Assembly (NCBI GenBank): GCA_000697055.1
Contig: JNDT01002242.1
Span: forward strand, 124,001 to 188,000
Origin: Saksenaea vasiformis B4078
Lineage: Eukaryota; Mucoromycota; Mucoromycetes; Mucorales; Saksenaeaceae
DNA length: 64,000 nucleotides
Reading direction: 5' to 3'
A program made the position numbers and the translations under genes. The notes beneath the pieces are model-generated. The model made no database searches and was not told the origin of the DNA. It saw only the letters and a program-made list of their open reading frames with translations. This document shows positions 1-11,845 of this stretch, in pieces (position 1 is the stretch's first letter; the number at the start of each line of letters is the position of its first letter).

Positions 1-35
1 AAATGTTTTTGTTGCACAAACAATATACAAACTGC

Positions 36-469
36 TCATCCAAACAAAAAGCGAAGTATGATGCGAACGACCATCACTTTTCGTGCATCCGAGTTAGTTA
101 ACCTAATTTTTATGGCTTTAAAGGATTTCACAAGGACCGTGTCGCTAATAGGATACAATCTACTTTACGAGACGACGTATACCTACTAAAGGCACAATGT
201 AGCGAGCGTTTCAGTACAAAATTGGCACGTAAAGAGATCAAAATCGTACTTCTCTGTAAGTAATCTAGACTGATACATAATTTGTGAATTTGCCTCCATC
301 AATTTACATGTAATCGCAAATCGTGTACAGCGAAAACTGGCTTACCTTGGCGATATTTACAATGATGTTTATGATGCGTACCGGATCTTCTTTGCATTTT
401 GCGCCGCAGCATCTGTAAGCGACTTACAGTTATGGTTGTAGGATACCGTCTCATAGGAGCAGAACCCAT
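36..469 (-). CDS. possible small spliced gene, unknown function
   Basis: Tentative three-exon model on the minus strand: exons 346..469, 196..253 and 36..144, introns of 92 and 51 bp. The first intron has a strong GTAAGC donor and TTACTTACAG acceptor; the second donor (GTGCCT) is weak. Frame closes over all three exons and gives 96 residues. The N-terminal half is rich in Arg and His, followed by a possible zinc-binding stretch (HHKHHCKYRQ, then CQFC). No family is recognised. With such short exons an open frame could arise by chance, so this is only a candidate. Confidence 0.25.
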
Positions 470-2367
470 GACAGGATCTGAGTTTTGTATACAAAGACAT
501 CATAGTTCTTTGTAGTCCATCATGTTTAAACTTCTGAGTAGCTAACCACAAAGTCTTGCCTTGCCGGCCAAATTACCAGCCTAATCAAAAAGTGGTCCAC
601 GATGCATCATTTTTACTTGCCAAATAGAAGCTTTAACAGACAAATTACACTCAACGATTACATCCCATAATATGTGCCATAACAACGGATATGAATATAA
701 AAAAAAACAGGTCATCTCCTCATGGAAGCGTTCAAACGACGTTTCAACGTTGTACATATTTACAGCAAATCGCAAGCTTAAACATCGTGGCTAAATATTC
801 ACTGCTAACCAGACAAAAGGAATATAAACCTATTGTCTTGGGGAACAGCTATGATTCACCATGTAGACAAACGGTTACGATGGTATACTGATGTTTTCTC
901 TAAAAATTGATGTCTTCAAAGGTTAGTTGATACTATTAATGAACGTCGTAAGTATAGTGCCATGCATCAAAGACGGACTTTTAGCTTTGGCAGAATGCAT
1001 ATAAAAGTTACAACGTACTTACGATAAGACAAGGTTAAGACGTTCACAGTCATGATTGGTGTGGTTGGGCTACTGCACGTAATGACTATACATTGGAAGA
1101 AATGACGTTCATCTAAACATCAACAAATTCACTGCCAAATTATTTCTGAAGGTAGGTAAGCTGATTATGCAGAGCAATGCTGAAGGGAAGTCGTGCAAAT
1201 GTGACGCAACCGATGAGATCTTCCAACCGCAGAAATCATTTGTAGACCCCTTGCTTATATCTCCTCGTGTAATCGTCTCTCGTCACTGCTCCCAGAGGGT
1301 AATGCTTTTGATTGCTTTTTCTCAAGCTTTCTTTTCTACTCTTCGTTCCTTCTTTGTGTCGTCTCCACCTCGTTCGCTTATGCCCCTTATTTTTCCCTCC
1401 TTATCATTCATTTCCTCGTTGCAACTGTTATGATGAAATTATATTCCTTGTTTTTTTAAAAAAAGTTTTTTCTCCCAAAGTGCCATGAAAGAGGACATGA
1501 TGGGAACTATAGTTTTCCTTATTTTGAGTAAATATTTACCTCCAATTGCATTAAGCTGCAGCAGCTCAAGAGACACTTTCTAGTGTGCTGCTTACCGCAA
1601 AAACAGCGACGCCTGTTAATTCGCAAGGAGGCACGATGGTACCAGAGTAGAGGTGTATATAAGAGAATGCACTCATACAATAGATTGGAACAAAAATTTC
1701 GTAATTCTCTGCTGCATGCCACCCTGATCACTGCAACTTAAAAACGTGGCAAAGTGACGCATGGTCGGTTATTGAATGAAATTTCACGTTAATTCATATG
1801 ATTTTGCTTCGGTGGAGACCACATTTACACCGATTAACAATTGAGTCGACGGTCATTGGCATATAGTTTGGAGAGGATGTCATACGTTACTTACAACAAT
1901 TTGGTCATCCTGATGGACACAGAATCTATATAGAGTAGCGCAGACATGCATTCGTGGTTAGTAAACAGATCAAGACTTGGATGTCATCTTACTTTCCCAA
2001 AAAATACGAGAGGTTGGAGTTGCTTACATGATGGCGCTGTTGCGGGCGTTGCTAGAGTAGTAGTTTCAATAGGAGGGCTTAAAATTTTCAGTTAAGCAGT
2101 GGTACGTGTAACTGATCACATAATAATCACGCTGTTTGCTTCGGCTCCGTGTATATAAATGTGTCTTCTATACAGTTCCAAAATATCAAATTAATCAGGT
2201 CGGTCCGCTTTTACCCTCTAACTGACATGTTTACTCTCTAATTGGGGATTTTTGCTACTTACAACACGTTACAAAGGTATCAGAAAAACCGGTTGTTTTG
2301 AAATAAGAGACATGTTCATACCCAAAAAAGAGACTGCGAAGACTTTATTGAAGATGCAATGACTTGT
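470..2367. other. no gene resolved
   Basis: Only short overlapping open frames on both strands, none with a recognisable domain or a consistent set of splice sites. A CT-rich patch lies near 1250-1420. Nothing here supports a gene. Confidence 0.5.
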
Positions 2368-3345
2368 TCAATTTTCATTGTATCTTATGCTTTCAGTGCT
2401 CTCCGGGTTTATTTCTGAGCATGGTGCAACGGTCTCCTCCACGCTCTCATCCACGTTCTCACCAGTGGGTTCGTTAGCTTGTCGATTAAACCCAATGCTT
2501 AGGTTTCCAATATGGAGACTGATCATAAAGCCGTCGTTCTTTTGGTTCTTCGACTTTGCCTTCTCTTTTGTCTTGGCCTTTTCCTTGACCTCGCCATTTT
2601 CTGCGTCATTCGTGTCCCTTTCGACTGGAATCCATATATGGCCCACTATTGCAGCTAGAAAGAGTGCGAAGCATCTCAATAGTTGATCAAATACAAAAGT
2701 TACGATATCCATGTCTGAGTCATTCAAGTAACTATGGAGATATGTATCTACGATGATGCTGTTGGAAAGTAAAATACTGAAGAGAATGCCCTCGTACACC
2801 ATTAGTAGATCAAATCGTTCGAAGGAGCGCCAGTAGTGCCAGGAAAGACCAAGGAGTGCCGCCATGAGAACCCACGGACCGAAGGTTATAAACAATAGGA
2901 GATCTACATATTCGAGGTAGTAATAATATTGCATACGGTGTATAGCGAAGACAATGCAGCAGATCACGAGTATTGCGTTGTACACGTAACAAAAATAGAT
3001 GACCATCAAGTCGGGTCTCTTGTTGAGGGCTTTGTCTTCCGGCGACGTCAACGACTTTTGGCGAAAGACCTCAAACGGTACGAGCCAGCATACCATTCGA
3101 GTAAAGAAAGTAAAAAATACCATTGCGAGTACACCGTCGGTGGTCCCGGAATAATCCAGCACTGCACTGAGAAGCAGCGAAAACGAAGCAAGACAGACTA
3201 AACCGGACGGGTTCAGGTATTGGTAGCTGTACGCTCTGTACGCTGCTACTATTAGGACAGCAGCGCTAAGAGCAATCATCGCATAGTTGGAACTCGACAC
3301 AGAGAAAGATACTTCATCGACGTGGACCTTTACGGTACGAGGCAT
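2368..3345 (-). CDS. putative seven-transmembrane protein, unknown function
   Basis: Intronless 325-residue frame, the longest single-exon gene in the left third. Seven hydrophobic segments are visible at roughly residues 20-40, 47-66, 73-93, 113-135, 145-170, 177-199 and 212-237. A hydrophilic C-terminal tail follows, with a Lys/Glu-rich stretch (KEKAKTKEKAKSK near 255-270) and an acidic Glu-rich end. This topology suggests a receptor-like or other polytopic membrane protein with a cytosolic tail. I see no GPCR signature, channel motif or transporter motif and do not assign a family. The start is the first ATG of the frame; the short N terminus before helix 1 fits. Neighbouring sequence on both sides is gene-poor, so context gives no clue to function. 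Confidence 0.7.
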   Translation of the reverse strand: MPRTVKVHVDEVSFSVSSSNYAMIALSAAVLIVAAYRAYSYQYLNPSGLVCLASFSLLLSAVLDYSGTTDGVLAMVFFTFFTRMVCWLVPFEVFRQKSLTSPEDKALNKRPDLMVIYFCYVYNAILVICCIVFAIHRMQYYYYLEYVDLLLFITFGPWVLMAALLGLSWHYWRSFERFDLLMVYEGILFSILLSNSIIVDTYLHSYLNDSDMDIVTFVFDQLLRCFALFLAAIVGHIWIPVERDTNDAENGEVKEKAKTKEKAKSKNQKNDGFMISLHIGNLSIGFNRQANEPTGENVDESVEETVAPCSEINPESTESIRYNEN

Positions 3346-6300
3346 GGATAGATGAGGCGCAAGTTCGTTAATTGCCGTACTCTTTTTATATGATTTGCTG
3401 GGGCAACATCTTTAATTAACAAATTCTTAATTGAAATAGCAAGCTCGTTGTGCCACAGGAGAAATTAGATACTCTATCAAAACCTAATGAGCTGGATCTT
3501 GCACACTTACTGTGGCTGAGGATAAATATTGATCAGCTGACAATAAGCTGGTGCTTACCTTTATTACTGTATTTATACGCAAAAAGAAGAAACATCTCGT
3601 ACCACCACAATATAGTAAATTCCTATTAAGCGGTCAATGATAAAGGCTTGGCATCGCCTTTAACACCTAAAGGCAAAATGAACCCATTGACAGCCTGATT
3701 TATCGTTTGCTATAACTTGTGTGATCTGGTTCTCTGAAGGACATGGCGCCTTGTGGTAACAAGAGCTGTGGACTACACCTTCGTCAATTTGATTGCAGGT
3801 ACAGTCCAAGGCTATATTCTAACCTGCAGCTTTCTTTCTGAAAATCGATAAGTTTCTCAACGTCATCACTAATTGAAATCTATCAGGAGTGAGCTTCCGC
3901 TAAGTGGAACAAACTCTGTTATAGATAAAGAAAAGGAAATGGGTCCCAATTTACGAAAACAGAGCGGCCACTAGATTGGTGCGCAGCAGTTGAAAGCAAT
4001 TTCTCTGCCAAAAAGCATCATATTTATGCGCTACGCATTGAGGATTATTGGACATATATCCGTCCTTTCTTTTTTCCTTTTTGTTTTGGAATTAAGATAG
4101 CAGGTATGGAAGTATTTCTTATTCCTCGTAAGCCTTATTTCTTCGGTGTCGGATGGCTGAGCCATGGATCTTCACCACAGAGGTGAAATTTGGAAGGATG
4201 ACTGGTGACTTGAGACGTTACAATTATGCCCACTGTTACTCTACTTTGTTTACTGAACGAATGCTTTACGGATCTCGTGTGCAAAAAAGAAAAAAAAACG
4301 CAGTGCCATCTTTTGCTATTCTCCATCAGGCCCCAGATTCGGACGAAGTGAATCTACTTGAGCGTTATATACATCTGGAGGCTCCGCTAAATTTCACTTC
4401 TAGCCGGAACGAAGAAAAGCAAATGGACTAGGTTACAATTGCAACGTATCACAGATACAAAGGAGATTGCCAGGCATTCAACTAATTTCGGAGATGAACC
4501 CCGAGCTAAGGATCGCGCGCGATACAAGGCGGCCCTTGCGCTGGGAGAACATACATTCCCAGAAGGGAGATCAATAAAAACTGTCGTCAGGGATTATGAC
4601 CGACAGTTAGATACGTAGTGTTGAGACACCTTGTTCTCGACTGTGGATGCAAATTTGGACAAGCTCTCGAACAAACAAGTACCTGGTGAAGTTGCGACTA
4701 AAAGAAGCCGAACCTTCATAATAAAAAAGGGCAATGAAATGGATTAGTCGGCGAAAGTTACGAATTTGATCAAGATGATCAACTTTTTGATCTTTGTACC
4801 ACCGCTTACAGTTGCAGAAAAATAATGTCCCCCTCCCTTTCAACGTTAGTTCTTCTGTCCTCTCTCCACCGTCGCTATACGCGTGCAATGGAACTAACGA
4901 GCGAAAGCTATGAATTGTTGATCATATATTGTAGTGAGTCTTCGCAGTTAAGTAATATTACAAAGACATTAGTTGTTTTGAAATGATCCATATACGTACA
5001 CACCACGTTTAACCAAATATGTCTCACTCTCATTGCAGCAGATCTAAGAAACTCCTTGTAGGTAATCCGTGACAATAGAGACGAAGAATGCGAATTTATA
5101 GAACGCTAAAAGAAGTGCCGCCTGAATGTGTATATAATGGTTGATAGTCTTTGCTAAAAGAACAAGACAACGCGGGCTGTCTAGGGTGGAAATAGCAGCG
5201 TAGACTAAAGAGCTCAATTTGATTTAGCTTATCCTGAGACCGCCGCTATTTCAAAAATCCTCAAGTTGGAACGAGAAGATAATGAAAATCAATGCACTTA
5301 TAGAAACAAACGGATATTGTTTGCCAGAGATACGACAAATTTATAGTTATCGTTACGCATAGCGCTTTGGAAGAATCACTGGCGCTATAAATTCTGATTT
5401 CAGAGAAAAAAAACAATTAAAAACAAGAGGGACAATAAGAAAAAATAGGGTAGAAGGCCAATATCACAGGAGACAAGTGTGTCAGCTTCTGCAATGGGCA
5501 CAGAACGTCGATTGCAGAAAGACGGGTTAGATCTTCAAGTCAATCGTTGGAAATTTAACTCGGTACATCAACTTAATGCTTAAGCGCACGTTTCCAGCTT
5601 CTGATATCTTTCGTATTCGTTTCTTATAAAGTTGTTCCACGGGACTTAAAGCTTTCAATGTTACCCTAATATCCAACTACAGGTTTTAAGAATAGTTTAT
5701 TCTGATCTGAGAAATGGAGCCGGCACAAAGCAGTGTGATCCCGCTGTCAAAATAATAGAGATATCAAAGGAATAGATCAAAGCTATATACGTCCAGCCAC
5801 TTGGCAGACATGGAATTTCATAAGCCCGAGGATCCCCTTTTCTTCTTCTAAAGAAGTGGCATGCTGCCATCGAATTGTTGATTCCGGGTCCTGCTGTGAG
5901 GAAACAGAACGGTATATGAAAAATCCCGGAAAAGTCAGCTCACACAAAGGTCCGACAATTTTTTTTTTACCTGATGGTTTTAGCATATACGTCCCCGGAC
6001 GAGAACGTTTTGCAGGACCCTTAGAACACCTTAGATGAGATGGCAAGCACAATAAAGCGCATTACTTACGTAGTCCTGGTGCCATCACATAAAGCCGCCT
6101 GTTAGGAAAGTCATTAGCACAATGCAAATTGTTATGTCGGTTATCTACTAAGTCGAAACGGTGAAGTTCGTGAGACTCGGTGTACTGTTTTATTCTTGTG
6201 AAAAAGAACGAGGAACTGTTTTACTAAAAAATCCCTCTAGATAACCGAATTTAGCGGAGTGATGTGTGATACACTTATTGGGAACTGTTGTGTAGCATTG

Positions 6301-6383
6301 AGTTGTTTGGATACAACACAAATGAACCCTGATCAAACAACATTTGCAGTTCCCGGAGGATCTACGGCGCTTTTTTTTTGTAA

Positions 6384-6410
6384 ACACCCACAACATGGTG
6401 TTGTGGGTGT
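6384..6410. repeat. perfect hairpin, 12-bp arms, 3-nt loop
   Basis: The arm ACACCCACAACA is followed by TGG and then by its exact reverse complement TGTTGTGGGTGT. A T-tract lies just upstream. It could form a stem-loop or a binding site for a dimeric protein. Function is unknown. Confidence 0.8.
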
Positions 6411-7363
6411 ATCATAACCGTCAACCAATAGCAGATTCAAAATCTCAGTATCAAAACGTTACTGCAGCTAAATCACTTACAATAAATAGAAAATGCTTTC
6501 AGCGAGAAAACGAGATGGCGAATACCAAATACGACTTGAGCGGTCATCACCCATAGGTGTCCCACTGTTGGAAGGATATTAGCTTGATTTATTTTGGAGT
6601 AAAGCTACCTACCCTTGGTTATCGGTAAAGACAAAAGAAGGTAATAAACTGTTCAGAAGTCTATTGCACAGTAAGTATCGGCATACAAGGAATAACAATG
6701 ACAAACCGTTTGGTTAAAGGAAAAAAAGAGCTAATATCATCACAAGGAAGTCATCCCGTACCCGCAACTACGTAGCTTGATGATACGGCTCACGCGGAAA
6801 GAGGATCCTGAAGAACAGGTTAGTCCATGACATGATTACCAATAAAGAAAAATACCGTTAAGATGAATACATTCGAAAGAATGAAGAAAAAGGGATAATA
6901 GCTTGTTATAGATGACAATCGAATAGAATATTTGTTTTTAAGTATGTGTTTGAGAACGAGAACAGGTCATGCCTCAAATAAATCTTCACAGATAGATTAC
7001 GATAAACAGGTTGTGTGGCCAATAGCTTCTCGGGCATGAAGGACACCCGGTACAAACTAGAGCATATCTGGAACATCCATGATATAATAGCGAATTCATT
7101 ATATCATTCTGGTTGAGAAAGAGTGGAGATGCATAAACCATCACACGTAATCCGAAACCACTATCCATGAACAAAGGTGTTCCAGTTCGCCTAATATTAA
7201 AGCCAGCGTTAATGAGCGAGATACAAGTGCTAGATGATATATCATAGTAAAGACATGATGCAGGCAAATGTAAATAAATAGTACTTGCCGTTGAAATCAG
7301 CTATATGAAGACGGTTATACATTTATCGCTGGGATTTTCAGATACCGTCCATGAGCCCAAACT

Positions 7364-7418
7364 CAAAAATCACGGGTCACGTGGGCAGCTGGCGGACTGT
7401 ATAAATCCGTGATTTTTG
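7364..7418. repeat. perfect 12-bp inverted repeat with 31-bp spacer
   Basis: CAAAAATCACGG at 7364-7375 is repeated as its exact reverse complement CCGTGATTTTTG at 7407-7418. The GC-rich spacer holds CACGTGGGCAGCTGG. It could be the remains of a short transposon terminus or a protein-binding palindrome. No flanking target-site duplication is obvious. Confidence 0.7.
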
Positions 7419-10400
7419 ATAAACCGAAAATGCTCGGTCCTGCCCTGTCCTCAGTCATATGACTTGGTTAGGCGCTGTTGTGATACTGCAACGTAACAAC
7501 GGTCCAGACTACATTTGAAACTGCGAATTAAATTGATCCCACAGGTTTCATAGTACCGAGGACTCGAGATCGCCTTCAGTATAAGCGATAAGCAATTAAT
7601 AATGGTGACTAGAGTTATCAAGTAGGTGAAAGACGACAAGTGGCCTTTTAGGAATTGAAATAGAGATCATTCATCAGCCTGTTCTATTCTTGTATGATGC
7701 AGGACGCACTACCTAGAAAGGCCCTCCTGCCGGATCCGTAAATGTATACAGTTGATCCAATAAGGGATGTCGCTGCCAACACATAATTGATATCACTGGA
7801 CAATCGAAATTGAAAGTCGTTGCCCAATAACATAGGTACGGTCAGACCTGACCAATTAGATTTGATTTTAGCACATTTACACTTCTGAGCCAATTGTAGC
7901 GCGATATAGTGCAGCCAATAAACATTTACTTCATGAAAGTCAATAAGAACTTACAAGAGCCAATTGACATCAGCTTCTAGAATACCGAACGTTTAGCGGT
8001 CGCATCACCATGGATCTATGATCCTATAACCTTTGACCTTAGTATTTGAACACTTCTTTACATTAGTTATACCCATTCATATATAGTCAGCGTCAAACTC
8101 ATAGCTTAATACTTGAAGTTGAGTCAGGCATTTAACAGGTTAATACGTAATGTGACTCAAGATACGGCAACAGTCTATCATTTTATAATTGGGGCACCAA
8201 GAGGATTGTAATGACATGATTTTTTCCTTACCCAACTAAATACATACATATACTACTGATCTTCTGCACACATCTGGATGCCGCAGATGATGATAGGATC
8301 AGCATTGAAAACGTTCATGCATAAACCCTAAAGGCCCCATAAGAAATTCCTTATAGATCATAATGATTTACGCGTAGGTTAACCGGTCCTCATAACTAGT
8401 ACAGCTTGGTGACAAATAATATAAATAGGCAGAAGGTATATCTCTAGTAAGTTGTTCGACAGACCCATAACTATTCCCCTTCGAGCTTGCACACTTCTAT
8501 TTTCAATCGAATATCAACATCGGTGTACTCTACCAATTGCACAGTATCTCTTGGTTGATAAGCGGGCGGGCATCTTTTAAAAGTGAATTGAAACTGAGCT
8601 TATACACTGGAGAATCGCCGCCATCTTCGGGATAACAATCTTTTTCGTTTTGTCCTTTACATATTGACGGGCAGATCGCTCGGAAGTCTGTCTGTCCAGA
8701 AGAACAGAGATGATCATCATGCACGTTGCCCGAGGGCTCTTTTACTTCTAGGTCAAACAAGACTTAGTGCGATGTTCGATCCTCAACGCGACGAAGCTGG
8801 CCCAAGTGAGCCTCGTGAAGATGATATTGATCAATGCAGTGTTAACAATACTTCATCTACTTGGTACCTTCAGGTTTGTGTTAGCACATTCAACGAACCA
8901 TTTGATACAAACCTAAGCGTCACATAGGTATCCGACGAGAATATTGACATCGATACGCGTGAAGGAGGGACTGAAGGAAACACCCTAGAAACGCTCATAC
9001 AGGAAGTGGGGACGGTTCAGCGTTGGAAGTGAATTTAGAAAATGCCACAGACGAACCCTGTGCAGACGACGATGCTGATGTCGTAGCCGACACTGCCCCT
9101 GCTGGCGCACTAGATCCCTACTTGAAGTCACTGAAATCCAGACTGATAAATAATCCCGATCCCTGTCGGCAAGGTAATATTTTGGATTGAACGGAAATCG
9201 CCATTTTTCAGCCTGGGATCTGGTTCATTAATCCCAGACACCTTGTATCAAACACAAGTGCTTTTATGGATACCTGACAAGCTCCTGCTTCCAGTCAGCA
9301 AACTGAATTGTCCAAAGCGCAATGCATAAATGAGTAGTGATTGTTTCAACCTAAATACGGTCGCACGACCGGTTGACACCGAACGGTAATTAGCTCATAT
9401 CAAACAGCATGCATTGGGTCTAACTGGGAAGTTGCGTAGTTGTTTCTACTTGATGTTCAAGAGATGCAGCTGCGACAATAGGAGAAGCGAATCCACTCTC
9501 AATGGCCATGATGGTGAAATCATGGAGCTACTGCCAAAGCAGGTTCAAGCAGAATTTCCTGTTAAAATCACGCATAAAGGCACCACTTTGAGTGCTTTAG
9601 CTGACCTGATGCGTCTATACTTTCAAAATGCCCTTGGTCCAGAAAAATTGTACGCTGCTATACGAGCTGCACAAGCTGTGCCACAGCCGATTGGAGCTGT
9701 TGAATCTTAAGATAATACAAGCACGACAACAGCGTCCGACACTCCGTGATCTACCCAACCAGACGAATTCATTCACTGCATTCTCACCAATTGATGGTCT
9801 GCTAGGATACGCTGGTTACGTCCCTTCCACATAACAGTCTGCGATTAGTGTACACAGCCCTTACAGACCAACTGCGACCATTGATGGACAAAGAGATGAT
9901 GACTTTGGATGGATAGACTTGGAAGGCGACCGTTCGTTCAAAATCATTAAGCATATGACAAAACTCGGTGGTGCATCCAATTTCTGTGCGCTACATACTA
10001 TATGTAATGAATACGAACAAATCTGGCCTCAACAGCTTGTCCCCACAAAAAAAGCTATTGCATCTCAAATATTCCTTTGAGAAATGCTTGCCTCTTATCG
10101 CTCGTATGGGCACAAAGAGCCTGACCTATTCTTCACGGACAATGTAACGGGCGACAAGAGGTTCCTTGAAGGGGTGCTTACGTCGTGGGGTCCCACTCTT
10201 TGTTTTATTTTATTTTCCTTATTTTATTTCTTTTTGGTTTTAGTTTTCATTTTCTTTATTTTTTTATCTTTATTTTGATCCTTCTTATTGTTGTTATCTT
10301 GAAACTGCTGGCGTTAAATAAATGGGGATGAAAAGAAAAAACGATGGAGAACAGAATGAAGTACACTTAGGCACAGCAATTTGCCGCTTCAGATCAGAAC

Positions 10401-10439
10401 CCTCAAATCGCATGGTCTACACTCCCCACATTAGTGCTG

Positions 10440-10530
10440 CATAGCAATACGGATAAATCCACAACGAGGCGACTCGAGAACATTCACAACGTAGCAACGC
10501 GAGTAGATCAGTAACGAGACAACCCGGGAA
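10440..10530. repeat. imperfect tandem repeat, about 25-bp unit
   Basis: Roughly three degenerate copies of a unit with the core ACAACGAGGCGACTCGAGA (variants CACAACGTAGCAACGCGAG and GTAACGAGACAACCCGGGA). It lies in the interruption between the two halves of the decayed transposon-like gene. Confidence 0.45.
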
Positions 10531-11095
10531 AATTCAGTTCCAAGAGAGTTTTCTTTTTTTTTTTTGTGTTAATCAATTTTGGTCTAAATAGCCCCTCTTT
10601 TTGTTCAATAATTCAACAGGTTACAAAGACATATTTCTCTTTGTGTTCTCAGGCACTCTAAGTTGTTTTCTCCAAAGGCTTTCTTTAGTTTTCAAGCCGC
10701 CTTTTTATTTGCTCTGACTCCGTTGGTTATTATCAAGAAATTATCATCAAACGGAATCCACTGACTCTTTTTGTTTTTCTTCTTATTTATCTTCACTCAA
10801 ATATACACCTGGTGCTTACTAACAACAAACTAAATTCTACGAAATCCAAACTTCTAATTCTTCTTACTTTCTTATCACTGCTTCTGCCATATCTCTGAGG
10901 GTACCTAAGCACTTAGCTACCGAAATTTCCAGCGTAACATCGTCTTTACGGCGAGGCTTCGAAGAACATCAAGATGATTTAGAGATAGTTTGGCGGATAA
11001 TTTCCAAACCGATGTGAACACATCTGATCTAGATGCCGAAGAAAATTCGTCCTCTGATAATTCTGCAAATGATGGACCAATTCTGCTGCAACGTT

Positions 11096-11343
11096 CACTA
11101 CGGGAAAAGACGTTGGACAAATCTGTGGCGGATCTGTAGTTAATCTCATACTAAAATCTTGGACAGATCTCTGATTTTGACCCCTTCGTCAGATTTGTCC
11201 AAGATTTTGGATTTAAAATTTCTACAGATATGCTCAAGACACGTCAGACTTCTTAGGAATACTTCAGATTTGCCCGAGATACTTTAGGTATGTCCAAGAT
11301 TGGGTAAGATTTGTCGAAGGCATTTTACGTTTGTCCCGTAGTG
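11096..11343. mobile_element. CACTA-ended MITE (non-autonomous DNA transposon)
   Basis: A 248-bp segment begins CACTACGGGAAAAGACG and ends with its imperfect reverse complement, CGTTTGTCCCGTAGTG. Inside are several diverged direct and inverted copies of a motif like AGATTTGTCCAAGATTTTGG, typical of subterminal repeats. It has no coding capacity. It splits the coding remains of the flanking transposon-like gene: the frame before it (ending ...GPILLQRS) and the frame after it (starting at about GPSKN) could have been continuous. The flanking trinucleotides GTT and GTC could be a diverged 3-bp target-site duplication, which fits CACTA-type insertion, but the match is imperfect. Confidence 0.6.
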
Positions 11344-11845
11344 GTCCTTCAAAGAACATAATCTTTAGGCCTTACGAGACAAGTGCTGCTGGGAGTCCCG
11401 GAAGCACACGAGTATTAAAAGATGTATACCATCTTATGGCGCAGATTAAGATTCCAAAGCGGCATGGCCTTGCAAAGAAATTCACATTACGTTTGCGCGA
11501 CCCTATTTTTATTACCGATCCCGAAGATCGTCAGAGAGTATAGGAATATCTGGCTACCCAAGGAATGACTTGGGATTATATGCTTTCATAAAAACCCGAA
11601 TGGATATTTCGTAGAGTAAAGCGTACAGTGTCACCTCCAAGAATATTATATGTGGCAGTCGAGAACTTCCTTTTTGGGGGGAATTCGGCACCCTAAGATG
11701 TGCACGATCCAGACGACCACTGTTTGAAAACGAAGCTTTCCAACCAGAAAATTATCAGGAAACTTGTCTCATTTGATGCTGACCCTCATTTAGCGGATCG
11801 CGTTCTGGCTGAATATCAAGATGAGTGAGCCATAAAAAAAATCCG

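Larger units (their letters stand above)
3346..8770. other. no gene resolved, AT-rich intergenic sequence
   Basis: About 5.4 kb with only short open frames on both strands and no family match. Two perfect 12-bp inverted repeats lie in it (6384..6410 and 7364..7418, listed separately). The sequence has the look of old, decayed DNA. Small multi-exon genes cannot be excluded without transcript data. Confidence 0.5.
8771..11845 (+). pseudogene. decayed transposon-like gene (fungal element with TDN motif)
   Basis: Broken plus-strand frames in a consistent order look like one long ancestral protein. Pieces in order: an acidic N-terminal region (near 8770-9110); DPYLKSLKSRLINNPDP (near 9115); a zinc-ribbon-like part; a conserved-looking segment FPVKITHKGTTLSALADLMR and onward (9545-9710); LEGDRSFKIIKHMTKLGG (9925); SYRSYGHKEPDLFFTDNVTG (10095), where the FFTDN motif suggests an RNase H-fold catalytic core; then RPYETSAAGSPGSTRVLKDV (11360) and WDYMLS (11570). 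From memory, this order resembles proteins of fungal transposable elements, but I could not search. Many stops and frame changes, a foreign T-rich stretch (about 10190-10900) and a MITE (11096-11343) interrupt it, so it cannot make a full protein. Confidence 0.6.

Noticed and set aside
1167..1433. 88-codon plus-strand frame with a hydrophobic end
   Set aside because: The composition follows a CT-rich DNA tract; no splice context, signal peptide or homologous motif is seen.
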